Below, piece after piece: positions 8,641 to 16,775 of a stretch of 64,000 nucleotides of DNA; the stretch's first letter is position 1, and each line of letters starts with the position of its first letter. The translations under genes were made by a program, and so were the position numbers. The stretch is from positions 1-64,000 of the forward strand of contig NZ_JACIDW010000017.1 in the NCBI RefSeq assembly GCF_014196505.1. The letters run 5' to 3'. The notes under the pieces are model-generated. The model was not told the DNA's origin and did no database searches. It saw nothing but the letters and a program-made list of their open reading frames with translations. This DNA comes from Rhizobium metallidurans. Its GTDB lineage: Bacteria; Pseudomonadota; Alphaproteobacteria; Rhizobiales; Rhizobiaceae.

Positions 8641-9857
8641 TCGATCCCGGCATAATTGACCTATGCCCCACCACGGAAGAGGAAGCCGCCGAGATCATCC
8701 GCGCCCATGCGCGGGCCGGCACGCCGCTGAGCATCGCAGGCGGCAACACCCGCTCCGGCTTCGGCAATGCTGTGACAGCCGAACACCGCCTGCGCTCGAC
8801 CGCGCTGTCAGGCATCGTCGCCTACAATCCCGGCGAGATGGTGCTGACCGCCCGCGCCGGCACGCCGCTTGCCGAGATCGAGGCGGCATTGGCCGACAGC
8901 GGCCAGACCATGGCCTTCGAGCCGATGGATCACCGCCCGCTCATGGGCACATCGGGCGAGCCGACCATCGGCGGCGTCTTCGCGGCCAACGTCTCCGGCC
9001 CGCGCCGCCTGATATCGGGTGCCGCCCGCGACAGCCTGCTCGGCGTCCGCTTCGTCAATGGGCGCGGCGAGGCGATCAAGGCCGGCGGGCGGGTGATGAA
9101 GAACGTCACCGGCCTCGACCTCGTCAAGCTGATGGCCGGTTCGCACGGCACGCTCGGCCTCATCACCGAGGTCACCTTCCGTGTGCCGCCCAAGCCCAAG
9201 TCGGAAGCGACGATCGTGATCTCGGGCCTCAACGACGCCGAGGCCGCCAACGCCATGGCCACGGCGATGGCATTGCCGGTCGAGGTCTCGGGCGCCGCCC
9301 ACCTGCCCATGACCGTCGCCTGGAGCTTCCTCGGCAACCGGCTGCCCGAGGGCGAGGCGACCGTGCTGCGCATCGAGGGCCTGCCGGCCTCCGTTACGAC
9401 GAGAGCCGAAAAGCTCGCTGCCGCCATGGCCGCCTTCGGCCCGGTCGCGCGGCTCGGTGAGGACGACAGCGCCATCCTCTGGCGCGAGGTCCGCGACGTG
9501 AAACCCTACGCCGATGGCGGCCCGCGCCCCGTCTGGCGCGTCTCCGTGGCGCCTTCGGTCGGCCACCAGCTGGTCGCGGCGCTGAGGCTGGAGACCGGCG
9601 TCGACGCCTTCTACGACTGGCAGGGTGGCCTCGTCTGGATGCGCATGGAAGCCGACGCCGAAGCCGGTCTGCTGCGCCGTTTCATGCACATACTCGGCGG
9701 CGGCCACGCCACGCTGATGCGCGCGCCCGCCGCGATGCGCGCGATGACCTCGGCCTTCGAGCCGCAGGTCGATGCCGTGGCGCTGCTGTCGGCGCGGGTG
9801 AAGGAGAAGTTCGATCCTGTGGGCATTTTCAGTCCGGGGAAGATGGGGGGATGGTGA
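8637..9857 (+). CDS. glcE: Glycolate oxidase, FAD-binding subunit GlcE
   Basis: Second flavin-type subunit of glycolate oxidase, 406 aa, homologous to the N-terminal FAD_binding_4 half of GlcD but shorter. Seen: GTPLSIAGGNTRSGFG near residue 30, GTSGEPTIGGVFAANVSGPRR near 105, and VMKNVTGLDLVKLMAGSHGTLG near 160, all typical of GlcE. The start ATG at 8637 overlaps the glcD stop by 4 nt. The operon then continues to glcF across 252 bp filled by a palindromic repeat, which is unusual for glcDEF. Confidence 0.95.
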   Translation: MIDPGIIDLCPTTEEEAAEIIRAHARAGTPLSIAGGNTRSGFGNAVTAEHRLRSTALSGIVAYNPGEMVLTARAGTPLAEIEAALADSGQTMAFEPMDHRPLMGTSGEPTIGGVFAANVSGPRRLISGAARDSLLGVRFVNGRGEAIKAGGRVMKNVTGLDLVKLMAGSHGTLGLITEVTFRVPPKPKSEATIVISGLNDAEAANAMATAMALPVEVSGAAHLPMTVAWSFLGNRLPEGEATVLRIEGLPASVTTRAEKLAAAMAAFGPVARLGEDDSAILWREVRDVKPYADGGPRPVWRVSVAPSVGHQLVAALRLETGVDAFYDWQGGLVWMRMEADAEAGLLRRFMHILGGGHATLMRAPAAMRAMTSAFEPQVDAVALLSARVKEKFDPVGIFSPGKMGGW

Positions 9858-9888
9858 TGGTGTGGTGGGTAGGCGCGCTCGGGCAAAA

Positions 9889-10044
9889 CCCCTCCCCAAC
9901 CCCTCCCCACAAGGGGGAGGGGCTTGATGGGCGCGACGTCCTCGCCAGAGATCGCGACCTCTCAACGCCCGCTAGCGAGAGAATGAAGCAGGGCAAATCC
10001 CCCAGTTTAGCCCCTCCCCCTTGTGGGGAGGGGTTGGGGAGGGG
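9889..10044. repeat. Palindromic intergenic element with perfect 36-bp inverted arms (element E1)
   Basis: Arms 9889-9924 and 10009-10044 are exact reverse complements over 36 bp, with an 84-bp centre. Each arm also carries its own short palindrome (CCCC-ACAAG-GGGG type). It occupies the gap between glcE and glcF and would form a very stable hairpin in the operon mRNA. The left arm resembles the left arm of element E3 at 40998. It encodes nothing and belongs to a non-autonomous repeat class. Confidence 0.85.
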
Positions 10045-10109
10045 TGTTTTATCTGAGGGGTCTTCATCGCCCCGCGACGCGCACGACAACAGGGGGCCGT
10101 TAGCCTGAC

Positions 10110-11468
10110 ATGCAAACCAACTTCACCCCCGCCCAGCTTGCCGATCCCCATGTCGCGGCCTCCGAGCAGATTTTGCGCAAATGCGTCCACTGCGGCTTCT
10201 GCACCGCCACCTGTCCCACTTACGTCACGCTTGGCAACGAGCTCGACAGCCCGCGCGGCCGCATCTATCTCATCAAGGACATGCTGGAAAACGACCGGCC
10301 GGCCGACACAGAGGTGGTCACCCATATCGATCGCTGCCTGTCCTGCCTTGCCTGCGTGACGACCTGTCCCTCCGGCGTCGATTACATGCACCTTGTCGAT
10401 CACGCCCGCGCCCATATCGAAAAGACCTACAAGCGCCCCGTCATGAACCGGCTGACGCGCGCCGTCCTCGCCGCCGTTCTGCCCTATCCTGGCCGCTTCC
10501 GCCTGGCGCTTCGGCTTGCCCGCGTCGGCAGGCCGTTCGAAGGCCTGTTTCGTCGCCATCAGGCGCTGAAACCCTTCGCCGCCATGCTGGCGCTTGCCCC
10601 GCGCAGTTTGCCCACACCCTCGCATCTGGCGACGCCGGCAACACACAGGGCGGAGCAAGGCGAGAAGCGAGGACGCGTGGCGATCCTCACCGGCTGTGCG
10701 CAACAGGTGCTCGACCCCGCCATCAACGCAGCGACCACCCGGCTTCTCACCCGTCTCGGCGTCGAGGTCGTGGTGCCTAGGGGAGAGGTCTGCTGCGGCT
10801 CGCTGGTCCATCACATGGGCCGCGAGGAACAGGCGCTGGCGAGCGCCCGCGCCAATGTCGATGTCTGGACCCGCGAGATCGAGGATGGCGGGCTCGACGC
10901 CATCATCATCACCGCGTCCGGCTGCGGCACGACGATCAAGGATTACGGCCACATGCTGCGGCTCGATCCTCTGTATGCCGAAAAAGCCGCCCGCATCTCG
11001 GCGCTTGCACGAGACGTCACCGAATACCTGGCGACGCTCGACCTTCCCTCGCACATGCCGAGGGGGCTGACGGTCGCCTATCATTCCGCCTGTTCGATGC
11101 AGCACGGCCAGAAGATCACATTGGCGCCGAAGCAGCTCTTGAAGGCTGCGGGCTTCACGGTGCGCGATCCGGCCGAAGGCCACCTCTGCTGCGGCTCGGC
11201 CGGCACCTACAACATCATGCAGCCGGATATTTCCGATGCGCTCAAGGCCCGCAAGGTGAAGAATATCGAAGCGACGAAGCCCGATATCATCGCCACCGGA
11301 AATATCGGCTGCATCACCCAGATCGCGTCAGGCACCGCGGTTCCCATCCTGCACACCGTCGAGCTGCTCGACTGGGCCTATGGCGGTGACATGCCGGAAA
11401 AGCTGGTGGCCAAAACGCGTGGCCGGCAAAGTTCACGGCAAGCAAATTTAGCAGCCAGAAAAATTTAA
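10110..11468 (+). CDS. glcF: Glycolate oxidase, iron-sulfur subunit GlcF
   Basis: Membrane-associated iron-sulfur subunit that takes electrons from GlcD/GlcE. 452 aa with two CxxCxxCxxxCP ferredoxin motifs, at C25/C28/C31/C35 and C76/C79/C82/C86, then two CCG domains (EVCCGSLVHHMG and HLCCGSAGTYN) that ligate further redox centres. The C-terminus ends in a basic, Gln/Arg-rich tail (GRQSSRQANLAARKI) beyond the usual end. The Shine-Dalgarno is weak: a G-run about 16 nt upstream of ATG 10110. Neither glcG nor malate synthase glcB follows. Confidence 0.95.
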   Translation: MQTNFTPAQLADPHVAASEQILRKCVHCGFCTATCPTYVTLGNELDSPRGRIYLIKDMLENDRPADTEVVTHIDRCLSCLACVTTCPSGVDYMHLVDHARAHIEKTYKRPVMNRLTRAVLAAVLPYPGRFRLALRLARVGRPFEGLFRRHQALKPFAAMLALAPRSLPTPSHLATPATHRAEQGEKRGRVAILTGCAQQVLDPAINAATTRLLTRLGVEVVVPRGEVCCGSLVHHMGREEQALASARANVDVWTREIEDGGLDAIIITASGCGTTIKDYGHMLRLDPLYAEKAARISALARDVTEYLATLDLPSHMPRGLTVAYHSACSMQHGQKITLAPKQLLKAAGFTVRDPAEGHLCCGSAGTYNIMQPDISDALKARKVKNIEATKPDIIATGNIGCITQIASGTAVPILHTVELLDWAYGGDMPEKLVAKTRGRQSSRQANLAARKI

Positions 11469-11524
11469 GGGTTTCGGGCTAGCCTCGGGCGGCCGGATCG
11501 TCCGGCGGCATCTGGAGCTCAAGC

Positions 11525-11962
11525 ATGCATCGTTTCATCCTGGCGTTCGCCGCTCTTCTCGGCGCCACCGAGGTCGCACAGGCCAACAGCCGTTTCTTCT
11601 GTTCCGCCGACGACAAGAATGTCCGCTTCACGATCGAGAGCGGGTTCAAGGACGAGCCGGGTCATGAGCTCAATCATTTCAGGGGCGCATTCATCCTCAA
11701 GAACGAAACCGCGCCGCAGCCGCTTGGCCGCGTCACGCTCGATTCCGATAGCCTGAGCAATCGCTGGTCGCACAATGGCGAGCTGCGGCTGGAAGTGCTC
11801 TACGATGGCGGAAAGGCGGCGGGCGGACAGAGCGTCAATCTCACCGTCTCCGCCGAGCAGCCGAATGGCGCAACGGCGTTTCAGGGCGTCTACGACATCG
11901 CGGTCTATGGCGGCGAAAAGCCGATCGCGTTTAACGGCAAGGTCAGCTGCGGCGCGAAATAG
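11525..11962 (+). CDS. Small secreted protein of unknown function
   Basis: 145 aa with a signal peptide (MHRFILAFAALLGA, cleavage likely after VAQA at residue 20). The mature part is predicted beta-rich and has one Cys near each end (C26 and C142) that could form a disulfide. I do not recognise a family. ATG 11525 has TGGAG 8 nt upstream. It lies 56 bp after glcF on the same strand and may be read through from the glc operon, but nothing in it suggests a role in glycolate use. Confidence 0.7.
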   Translation: MHRFILAFAALLGATEVAQANSRFFCSADDKNVRFTIESGFKDEPGHELNHFRGAFILKNETAPQPLGRVTLDSDSLSNRWSHNGELRLEVLYDGGKAAGGQSVNLTVSAEQPNGATAFQGVYDIAVYGGEKPIAFNGKVSCGAK

Positions 11963-12037
11963 CATTTCCTCGACCACGAGGGAAACAGGCGGCCGGCTGG
12001 CCACCTGTCCTGATCATCGCGAGCACTGCGCGCGTTT

Positions 12038-12709
12038 TCAGCCGCCGAACAGCGTTCTGAGCACGTCGACGCCGCGGTCGTCGAAGGCGACGTTGCCCTG
12101 CTTGTTGCCGGGACCGACGACGATCACCTTGGTGCCGACGGGAACCCGCTCGTAAAGCTGCTCGACATCCTTGTTGACCATGCGGATGCAACCCGACGAC
12201 AGGTTGAGGCCGATCGTCCAGGGCTGGTTGGTGCCGTGGATACGGAAAATCGTGTCGCGGCCGCCCTGGTAGAGATACATCGCGCGCGCGCCGAGCGGAT
12301 TGTCGGGACCACCCGGCTGCACGGCGGGCAGTTTGTTTCCGGCGCGGGCCTCGCGGGCGCGCATTTCCGCCGGCGGCGTCCAGGTCGGCCATTCCGCCTT
12401 GCGCCCGACCTTCACCACGCCCGACCAGCCGAAGCCTTCGCGGCCGACGCCGATGCCGTAGCGCGTGGCCCGGTTGCGGCCTTCGACGAGATAGAGATAT
12501 TTGTTGACGGTATCGACGATCACGGTGCCGGGCGCTTCGTCGGTGATGAGGCGAACCACGCGCTTCTTGTATTGCGGCTTGATCTGCTGGCTTTGCTTGA
12601 CGCCACGCACGGCATCGGTTGCCGTCATCACGGGCTCGGCGCTGGCAACGGCCACCATGCCCGACAACGCGACGGCCACGGCCGCCGCGAGCAGAGATAT
12701 TGTCTTCAT
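12038..12709 (-). CDS. L,D-transpeptidase (YkuD domain), first of a tandem pair
   Basis: Periplasmic enzyme expected to make 3-3 peptidoglycan crosslinks or to link protein to peptidoglycan. 223 aa. Seen: a signal peptide (MKTISLLAAAVAVALSGMVAVASA), then a YkuD domain with IVDTVNKYLYLVE, the HGTNQPWTIG histidine motif and the catalytic-cysteine motif SSGCIRM near the C-terminus. The start at ATG 12709 is fixed by GGAGGGG just upstream and by the signal peptide. It is the downstream member of a same-strand pair with the gene at 12833; there are 123 bp between them holding a GC-rich hairpin (12792-12825). Confidence 0.92.
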   Translation of the reverse strand: MKTISLLAAAVAVALSGMVAVASAEPVMTATDAVRGVKQSQQIKPQYKKRVVRLITDEAPGTVIVDTVNKYLYLVEGRNRATRYGIGVGREGFGWSGVVKVGRKAEWPTWTPPAEMRAREARAGNKLPAVQPGGPDNPLGARAMYLYQGGRDTIFRIHGTNQPWTIGLNLSSGCIRMVNKDVEQLYERVPVGTKVIVVGPGNKQGNVAFDDRGVDVLRTLFGG

Positions 12710-12791
12710 ATCGATTCCCCTCCAAGGCACGATCGCCGCCAAGGCTAATGGAATCGACCGGGATTTCAAGCTTGGAACCCCTGAAGATGCC

Positions 12792-12825
12792 GGGGTAGGC
12801 GGGAAGGAGGCTCCCCGCCCACCCC
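12792..12825 (-). terminator. GC-rich hairpin between the two L,D-transpeptidase genes
   Basis: GGGGTAGGCGGG pairs with CCCGCCCACCCC (one G-T position) around a 10-nt loop, just past the 3' end of the upstream transpeptidase gene. No clear U-run follows, so termination is probable but not certain; mRNA 3' protection is the alternative. Confidence 0.4.
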
Positions 12826-12832
12826 CGCTCAC

Positions 12833-13594
12833 TCACATCACGACGACCCGGGCGCCGACTTTAACGCGCTCGTAGAGATCGACGATGTCTTCGTTGCGCA
12901 GGCGAATGCAGCCCGAGGAGACGGCGACCCCGATCGTCCACGGGGCGTTGGTGCCATGGATACGATAGAGCGTGGAGCCGAGATACATGGCGCGTGCGCC
13001 GAGCGGATTTTCCGGTCCGCCGTCCATGCGCGCCGGCAGGTAGCGTCCCTTCTGCGCCTCGCGCGAGATCATGTCGGATGGCGGCGTCCAGTTCGGCCAC
13101 TCGGCCTTGCGGCTGACCTTCTGCACGCCCGCCCACTCGAAGCCCGGCTTGCCGACGCCGACGCCGTAGCGTCGCGCCTTGCCATCCGCCATGACCAGAT
13201 AGAGGAAGCGGTTGTTGGTATCGATGACGATGTTGCCGGGCGCCTCCTTCGTCTGGTAGTCGACGATCTGCGGCAGGAACTGCGGCTGTAGCTGGCTGCG
13301 GATCACCGGAATACCGGAGGTGGCGGCCGACGCCGGCTGCGCGGCGGGCGCACGGCGCACGGCGCGCGGTGCAAACAGCCCGCGCGGCTGCTGCACGACG
13401 ACGGGACGCTGGTAGGCGACCGGACGCTGGTAGACGACGGGGCGAACATTGCCGCCGTTGAGCTGCATGATCCACGGTGCGGCGAGATCGGGGCTCAGCA
13501 CCACAGGCGGACGGGAAACGTAACGGTCGTCGCCAAGGGCGGCCGTGGAAAGGACGCCGAGCAGCGCTGCGGCGAGCAAAACGGATTTCATCAT
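12833..13594 (-). CDS. L,D-transpeptidase (YkuD domain), second of a tandem pair
   Basis: 253 aa; signal peptide MMKSVLLAAALLGVLSTAALG. A Pro/Val/Arg/Tyr-rich linker follows (YQRPVAYQRPVVVQQPRG), then a YkuD domain with VIDTNNRFLYLVM, HGTNAPWTIG and catalytic SSGCIRLRNEDI. It is clearly paralogous to the neighbour at 12038 over the catalytic half but has a longer, proline-rich N-terminal linker that could span part of the cell wall. The start may be either of two adjacent ATGs (13594 or 13591). Tandem transpeptidases fit rhizobial walls, which are rich in 3-3 crosslinks. Confidence 0.92.
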   Translation of the reverse strand: MMKSVLLAAALLGVLSTAALGDDRYVSRPPVVLSPDLAAPWIMQLNGGNVRPVVYQRPVAYQRPVVVQQPRGLFAPRAVRRAPAAQPASAATSGIPVIRSQLQPQFLPQIVDYQTKEAPGNIVIDTNNRFLYLVMADGKARRYGVGVGKPGFEWAGVQKVSRKAEWPNWTPPSDMISREAQKGRYLPARMDGGPENPLGARAMYLGSTLYRIHGTNAPWTIGVAVSSGCIRLRNEDIVDLYERVKVGARVVVM

Positions 13595-13807
13595 CGGACG
13601 AACTCTCTACAATGGCCGAAAATGGACGGGCGGCATCCGCCACCTGCCGATCATGCTGCCACCGTGCCCGCCAGCGAATGGTAAATTCGCATTCATTAAA
13701 AGCCGAACCGGACCATAAACTTTTCATCAGGGTTATCGTTCGGTTTGGAAACAGGGTTTGCAAATGGTAAAGCCGGATTCGCGGGGCACTGAAACGAATG
13801 GGACGTG

Positions 13808-14437
13808 ATGAGCGACACAGGCATAACGATCGGTGAGGACGGCAGGAGCCGGTGTCATTGGCACGGCAACCTGCCGGATTATCTGCGCTATCACGACCAG
13901 GAATGGGGCAGGCCGGTCACCGACGATATCCGCCTGTTCGAGAAGATCTGCCTCGAAGGCTTTCAGTCCGGCCTCTCCTGGCTGACCATCCTGCGCAAGC
14001 GCGAGAACTTCCGCGCCGCCTTCGCCGGTTTCGATTTCGAGAAGGTGGCGCTGTTCACCGACGAGGACATCGAGCGCTGCGTGGCCGATGCCGGCATCAT
14101 CCGCCACCGCGGCAAGATCGTCTCCACGATCAACAATGCCAGGCGCGCGATAGAGTTGCGCGACGAGTTCGGCTCGCTGGCGCACTATTTCTGGAGCTAC
14201 GAGCCCGGTCACAACGAACGCCCCAAGGTGGTCGACCGCGCCACCATCATGGCCAATCCGACGACGCCGACCTCGGTCGCGATTTCCAAGAATTTGAAGA
14301 AGCGCGGCTGGACCTTTGTCGGCCCGACCACAATTTACGCATTCATGCAGGCAATGGGTCTCGTCAACGATCATCTGGAGGGCTGCTACTGCCGCTTAGA
14401 AGTAGAGGCGATGCGCGAGGCATTGATACGTCCATGA
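13808..14437 (+). CDS. tag: DNA-3-methyladenine glycosylase I
   Basis: Base-excision repair enzyme that removes 3-methyladenine from alkylated DNA. 209 aa from ATG 13808 (a GTG directly before it is also possible). Seen: N-terminal zinc ligand region CHWHG, YHDQEWG, ICLEGFQSGLSW with the family's key Glu, AGIIRHRGKI, and the C-terminal NDHLEGCYC with His/Cys zinc ligands. It overlaps the next gene by 4 nt (ATGA), so the pair is translationally coupled even though the downstream product is secreted. Confidence 0.95.
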   Translation: MSDTGITIGEDGRSRCHWHGNLPDYLRYHDQEWGRPVTDDIRLFEKICLEGFQSGLSWLTILRKRENFRAAFAGFDFEKVALFTDEDIERCVADAGIIRHRGKIVSTINNARRAIELRDEFGSLAHYFWSYEPGHNERPKVVDRATIMANPTTPTSVAISKNLKKRGWTFVGPTTIYAFMQAMGLVNDHLEGCYCRLEVEAMREALIRP

Positions 14438-14943
14438 AGAAACTGATGGCAACGACGATCGCCGTGGCGGTGATCGCTCCCGCCGCGATGGCGCAGACAC
14501 CGGACCTGCAGCGCGGCGAAAGGCTGGAAAAGCTGCAGTTTCCGGCGGTGACGATGGAGCTCAAGGGCTGGACGAAATTCGGCAACGGCAAGGTCTACAC
14601 CTTGCCGATCAAGGCCGGCCAGCGCGTGAAGATCGATTTCACGACGAAGAGCCAGTTCGCTTTCCTGGCGATTTTCGATCTGGCGGCACCCGATGACGAG
14701 GCGATCTTCGGAACCGACGAGAACGGACAGACCTTTGAGACGACGGCCAAGCAGGACGCCACCTGGCTGATCCGCCCCTATTATTCGAAGGCCTCGCCAA
14801 GGCGTGGCCTCGGCGCGCCCTACAGCATTCTGGTGGAACCGCAGGCGGCCTCGACCGCGCCTGCCCCCACGGCGCCAGCAACGCCCGCGCCAGCCCCCGC
14901 CAAAGACAGCGAGCCGGCCCCGCTTTTCCCGTTGCGCAAATAA
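14434..14943 (+). CDS. Secreted Pro/Ala-tailed protein of unknown function
   Basis: 169 aa. The start ATG 14434 lies within the tag stop region (ATGA overlap). Signal peptide MKKLMATTIAVAVIAPAAMA; the mature domain (residues about 30-130) looks like a compact beta-rich domain with AGQRVKIDFTTKSQFAFLAIFD, reminiscent of small bacterial pre-peptidase C-terminal-like domains. The last 35 residues are a Pro/Ala linker ending PLFPLRK. The family cannot be named with confidence. The base composition is like its neighbours. Confidence 0.72.
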   Translation: MKKLMATTIAVAVIAPAAMAQTPDLQRGERLEKLQFPAVTMELKGWTKFGNGKVYTLPIKAGQRVKIDFTTKSQFAFLAIFDLAAPDDEAIFGTDENGQTFETTAKQDATWLIRPYYSKASPRRGLGAPYSILVEPQAASTAPAPTAPATPAPAPAKDSEPAPLFPLRK

Positions 14944-14947
14944 GGCT

Positions 14948-15652
14948 CTAGCCGAGGCTGTCGATCACGCCGCGCAATTCGCCGAGACGTTCGATCTTGC
15001 GAAAGCGCGGCGCCTCCGTCGGCTCCTCGACATGTTCGAGCACCCAGGTCAGCTCATGCGGCACGAACACGCCGTAGCTGCCGGCCGCGATCGCCGGCAC
15101 GATGTCCGATTTCAGCGAGTTGCCCACCATCATCGCCCGTTCCGGCCCGCCGCCGATCTTGGAGAAGATCCGGCGATAGGTGACGGCCGTCTTGTCGGAG
15201 ACGATCTCGACGGCATGGAAGAAATCCCCGAGCCCGGATTGCGCCAGCTTGCGCTCCTGGTCGAACAGGTCGCCCTTGGTGATGAGCACCAGCAGGTAAT
15301 GGTCGGCAAGCGCCGCCAGCGTCTCGCGCACTTCGGGCAGCGTCTCGACCGGGTGTGACAGGAGATCCCGGCCGGTATCGAGGATCTGCGCGATGACGGA
15401 AGCAGGCACGTTGCCTTCGGTGATCTCGATCGCGGTCTCGATCATCGACAGCGTGAAGCCTTTGATGCCGAAACCGTAATGCTGGAGATTGCGCTTTTCC
15501 GCGGCAAGCAGCCGCTCCGAGACCACCTTGCCCTCGGCGTAATCAGAGAGCAGGTCGGTGAAATGCGTTTCCGTCAGCCGGTAGAATTGCTCGTTCTGCC
15601 ACAGCGTATCGTCGGCATCGAAGCCGATCGTGGTCAGCATGCGGGTCGTCAT
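14948..15652 (-). CDS. HAD-superfamily hydrolase
   Basis: Predicted cytoplasmic phosphatase of 234 aa. Seen: the nucleophile motif GFDADDTLWQNE near the N-terminus (DxDxT), motif II in LVLITKGD, and motif III/IV in SDKTAVTYRRIF and MMVGNSLKSDI. The start is placed at ATG 15652 (MTTRMLTTIGFDADD); a TTG at 15682 would add ten residues with no hydrophobic or structural value. The substrate is unknown. It is convergent with the secreted protein at 14434, with a 4-nt gap, so there is no room for a separate terminator. Confidence 0.85.
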   Translation of the reverse strand: MTTRMLTTIGFDADDTLWQNEQFYRLTETHFTDLLSDYAEGKVVSERLLAAEKRNLQHYGFGIKGFTLSMIETAIEITEGNVPASVIAQILDTGRDLLSHPVETLPEVRETLAALADHYLLVLITKGDLFDQERKLAQSGLGDFFHAVEIVSDKTAVTYRRIFSKIGGGPERAMMVGNSLKSDIVPAIAAGSYGVFVPHELTWVLEHVEEPTEAPRFRKIERLGELRGVIDSLG

Positions 15653-15717
15653 GGGCGCACCCTCTTGTTCATGCGGAAACAATTAGGAGCCTCGCGCCCA
15701 CGCCGCAAGGGATGGCG

Positions 15718-16245
15718 TCACTGATAGACGATGGCGCCGATGAAGCGCGGGCGCGAAAACGCCGTCTCGGCGAATGTCATTGTGCCGAAGCCGAGGATGT
15801 TCGTCATCGCGGTATAGCTCGCCGCACCCTCGACATAGATCACCGAATCGCCGTCGGTCAGCTCCGGCAGCGACGAGGCGTTGAGGACCTGTGCCTTCAA
15901 CAGGCCGGCCGTGCCGCTCTCCTTCGTCCAGTCCAGCTTGTAGGCCCCGGCGGTCTTCTTGATGCTGGAGATACGAAGCGCGATCGGCGCGGTGCTGTTC
16001 TGCTGCAGATGCGTGAAGACGCTGTAGAGATTGGACACGAAAGCATTGTCGATCGAGGTCTGCCGCGAAATCACGTCGGCGACGATGCCATTGGCCTGCA
16101 CGATGTTCTGGTAGGTCCGGTACAAGTCGAAGACCGTGATGCTGGCCAGAAAGAAAAACAGCAGGATCGGCGCGAGAAGGGCGAATTCGATTGCCGACGC
16201 ACCGGTGCGCTCGCGGATCAGGCGGGAAAAGGCGTGCTTGAACAT
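15718..16245 (-). CDS. TadE/TadF-like pilus-assembly-type membrane protein
   Basis: 175 aa, last gene of a three-gene operon. The N-terminus carries the TadE-like signature: a short basic cytoplasmic stretch, RTGASAIEFALLAPILLFFFLASITVF with the G-x-x-x-IEFAL-x-x-P core and one membrane helix. The rest is extracytoplasmic. TadE-like proteins are minor pseudopilins of Tad/Flp pili. The start ATG 16245 overlaps the upstream stop by one base (TGATG). No prepilin, ATPase or peptidase genes of a Tad system lie in the window. Confidence 0.85.
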   Translation of the reverse strand: MFKHAFSRLIRERTGASAIEFALLAPILLFFFLASITVFDLYRTYQNIVQANGIVADVISRQTSIDNAFVSNLYSVFTHLQQNSTAPIALRISSIKKTAGAYKLDWTKESGTAGLLKAQVLNASSLPELTDGDSVIYVEGAASYTAMTNILGFGTMTFAETAFSRPRFIGAIVYQ

Positions 16246-16775
16246 CAGGTCGGCTCGTTGACGAAGGCAAAGCTGGAGGTCAGCTGGATGGCGCCCGTGT
16301 TGTCCTTGGGAAAACTCAGGCCGAAGCCGAGCCCCGGCACCAGCGGATCGACCACATAGCAGGCGCGGGTGAAGATGATCTGCGACGGCTGGCCGGAATT
16401 GTAGCTGGTGACGGGATCGATGGCGACGGACCGGTCGACGCAGGGCGTGCCCGTCGTCGGAAAATCGGCGGCCTTGGTCACCGGCGTGAACTCGATGCGG
16501 ATCGACTTGACGCAATCGCTGAGGATCACCGCCTCCTTGCAGACCGACGCCTTGAAATCGGCATAGCTCATCTTGGCGCCGTTGATCTGCAGCGCGCGTG
16601 AACTGCGGCTGACGGCGCGGTCGAGCATGATCGACTGCGTCATGATGAAGCCCGCCTCGAAGATCGAGAAGATCACGGCGAATACGATCGGTGCCAGGAT
16701 GGCGAATTCGATCGCCGCCGCCCCGTTGCGGTCGCCGAGAAAGCCGTAGCGTCCAATGGAGAAGCCCGTTCTCAT
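16245..16775 (-). CDS. TadE-like pilus-assembly-type membrane protein
   Basis: 176 aa. Seen: DRNGAAAIEFAILAPIVFAVIFSIFEAGF near the N-terminus, a classic TadE membrane signature with the conserved Glu after Ile, then an extracytoplasmic domain with four Cys (in SVCKEAVILSDCVKS, TPCVDRS and RACYVVDP) that could form two disulfides. Both ends overlap neighbours by one base (TGATG at 16773-16777 and at 16243-16247), so the three genes are tightly coupled. Likely role: minor pseudopilin or envelope component working with the vWA protein encoded just upstream. Confidence 0.87.
   Translation of the reverse strand: MRTGFSIGRYGFLGDRNGAAAIEFAILAPIVFAVIFSIFEAGFIMTQSIMLDRAVSRSSRALQINGAKMSYADFKASVCKEAVILSDCVKSIRIEFTPVTKAADFPTTGTPCVDRSVAIDPVTSYNSGQPSQIIFTRACYVVDPLVPGLGFGLSFPKDNTGAIQLTSSFAFVNEPT

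Noticed and set aside
9858..10109. Possible missing gene between glcE and glcF
   Set aside because: The gap is fully explained by the E1 repeat; short frames inside it follow the C- and G-runs of the arms.
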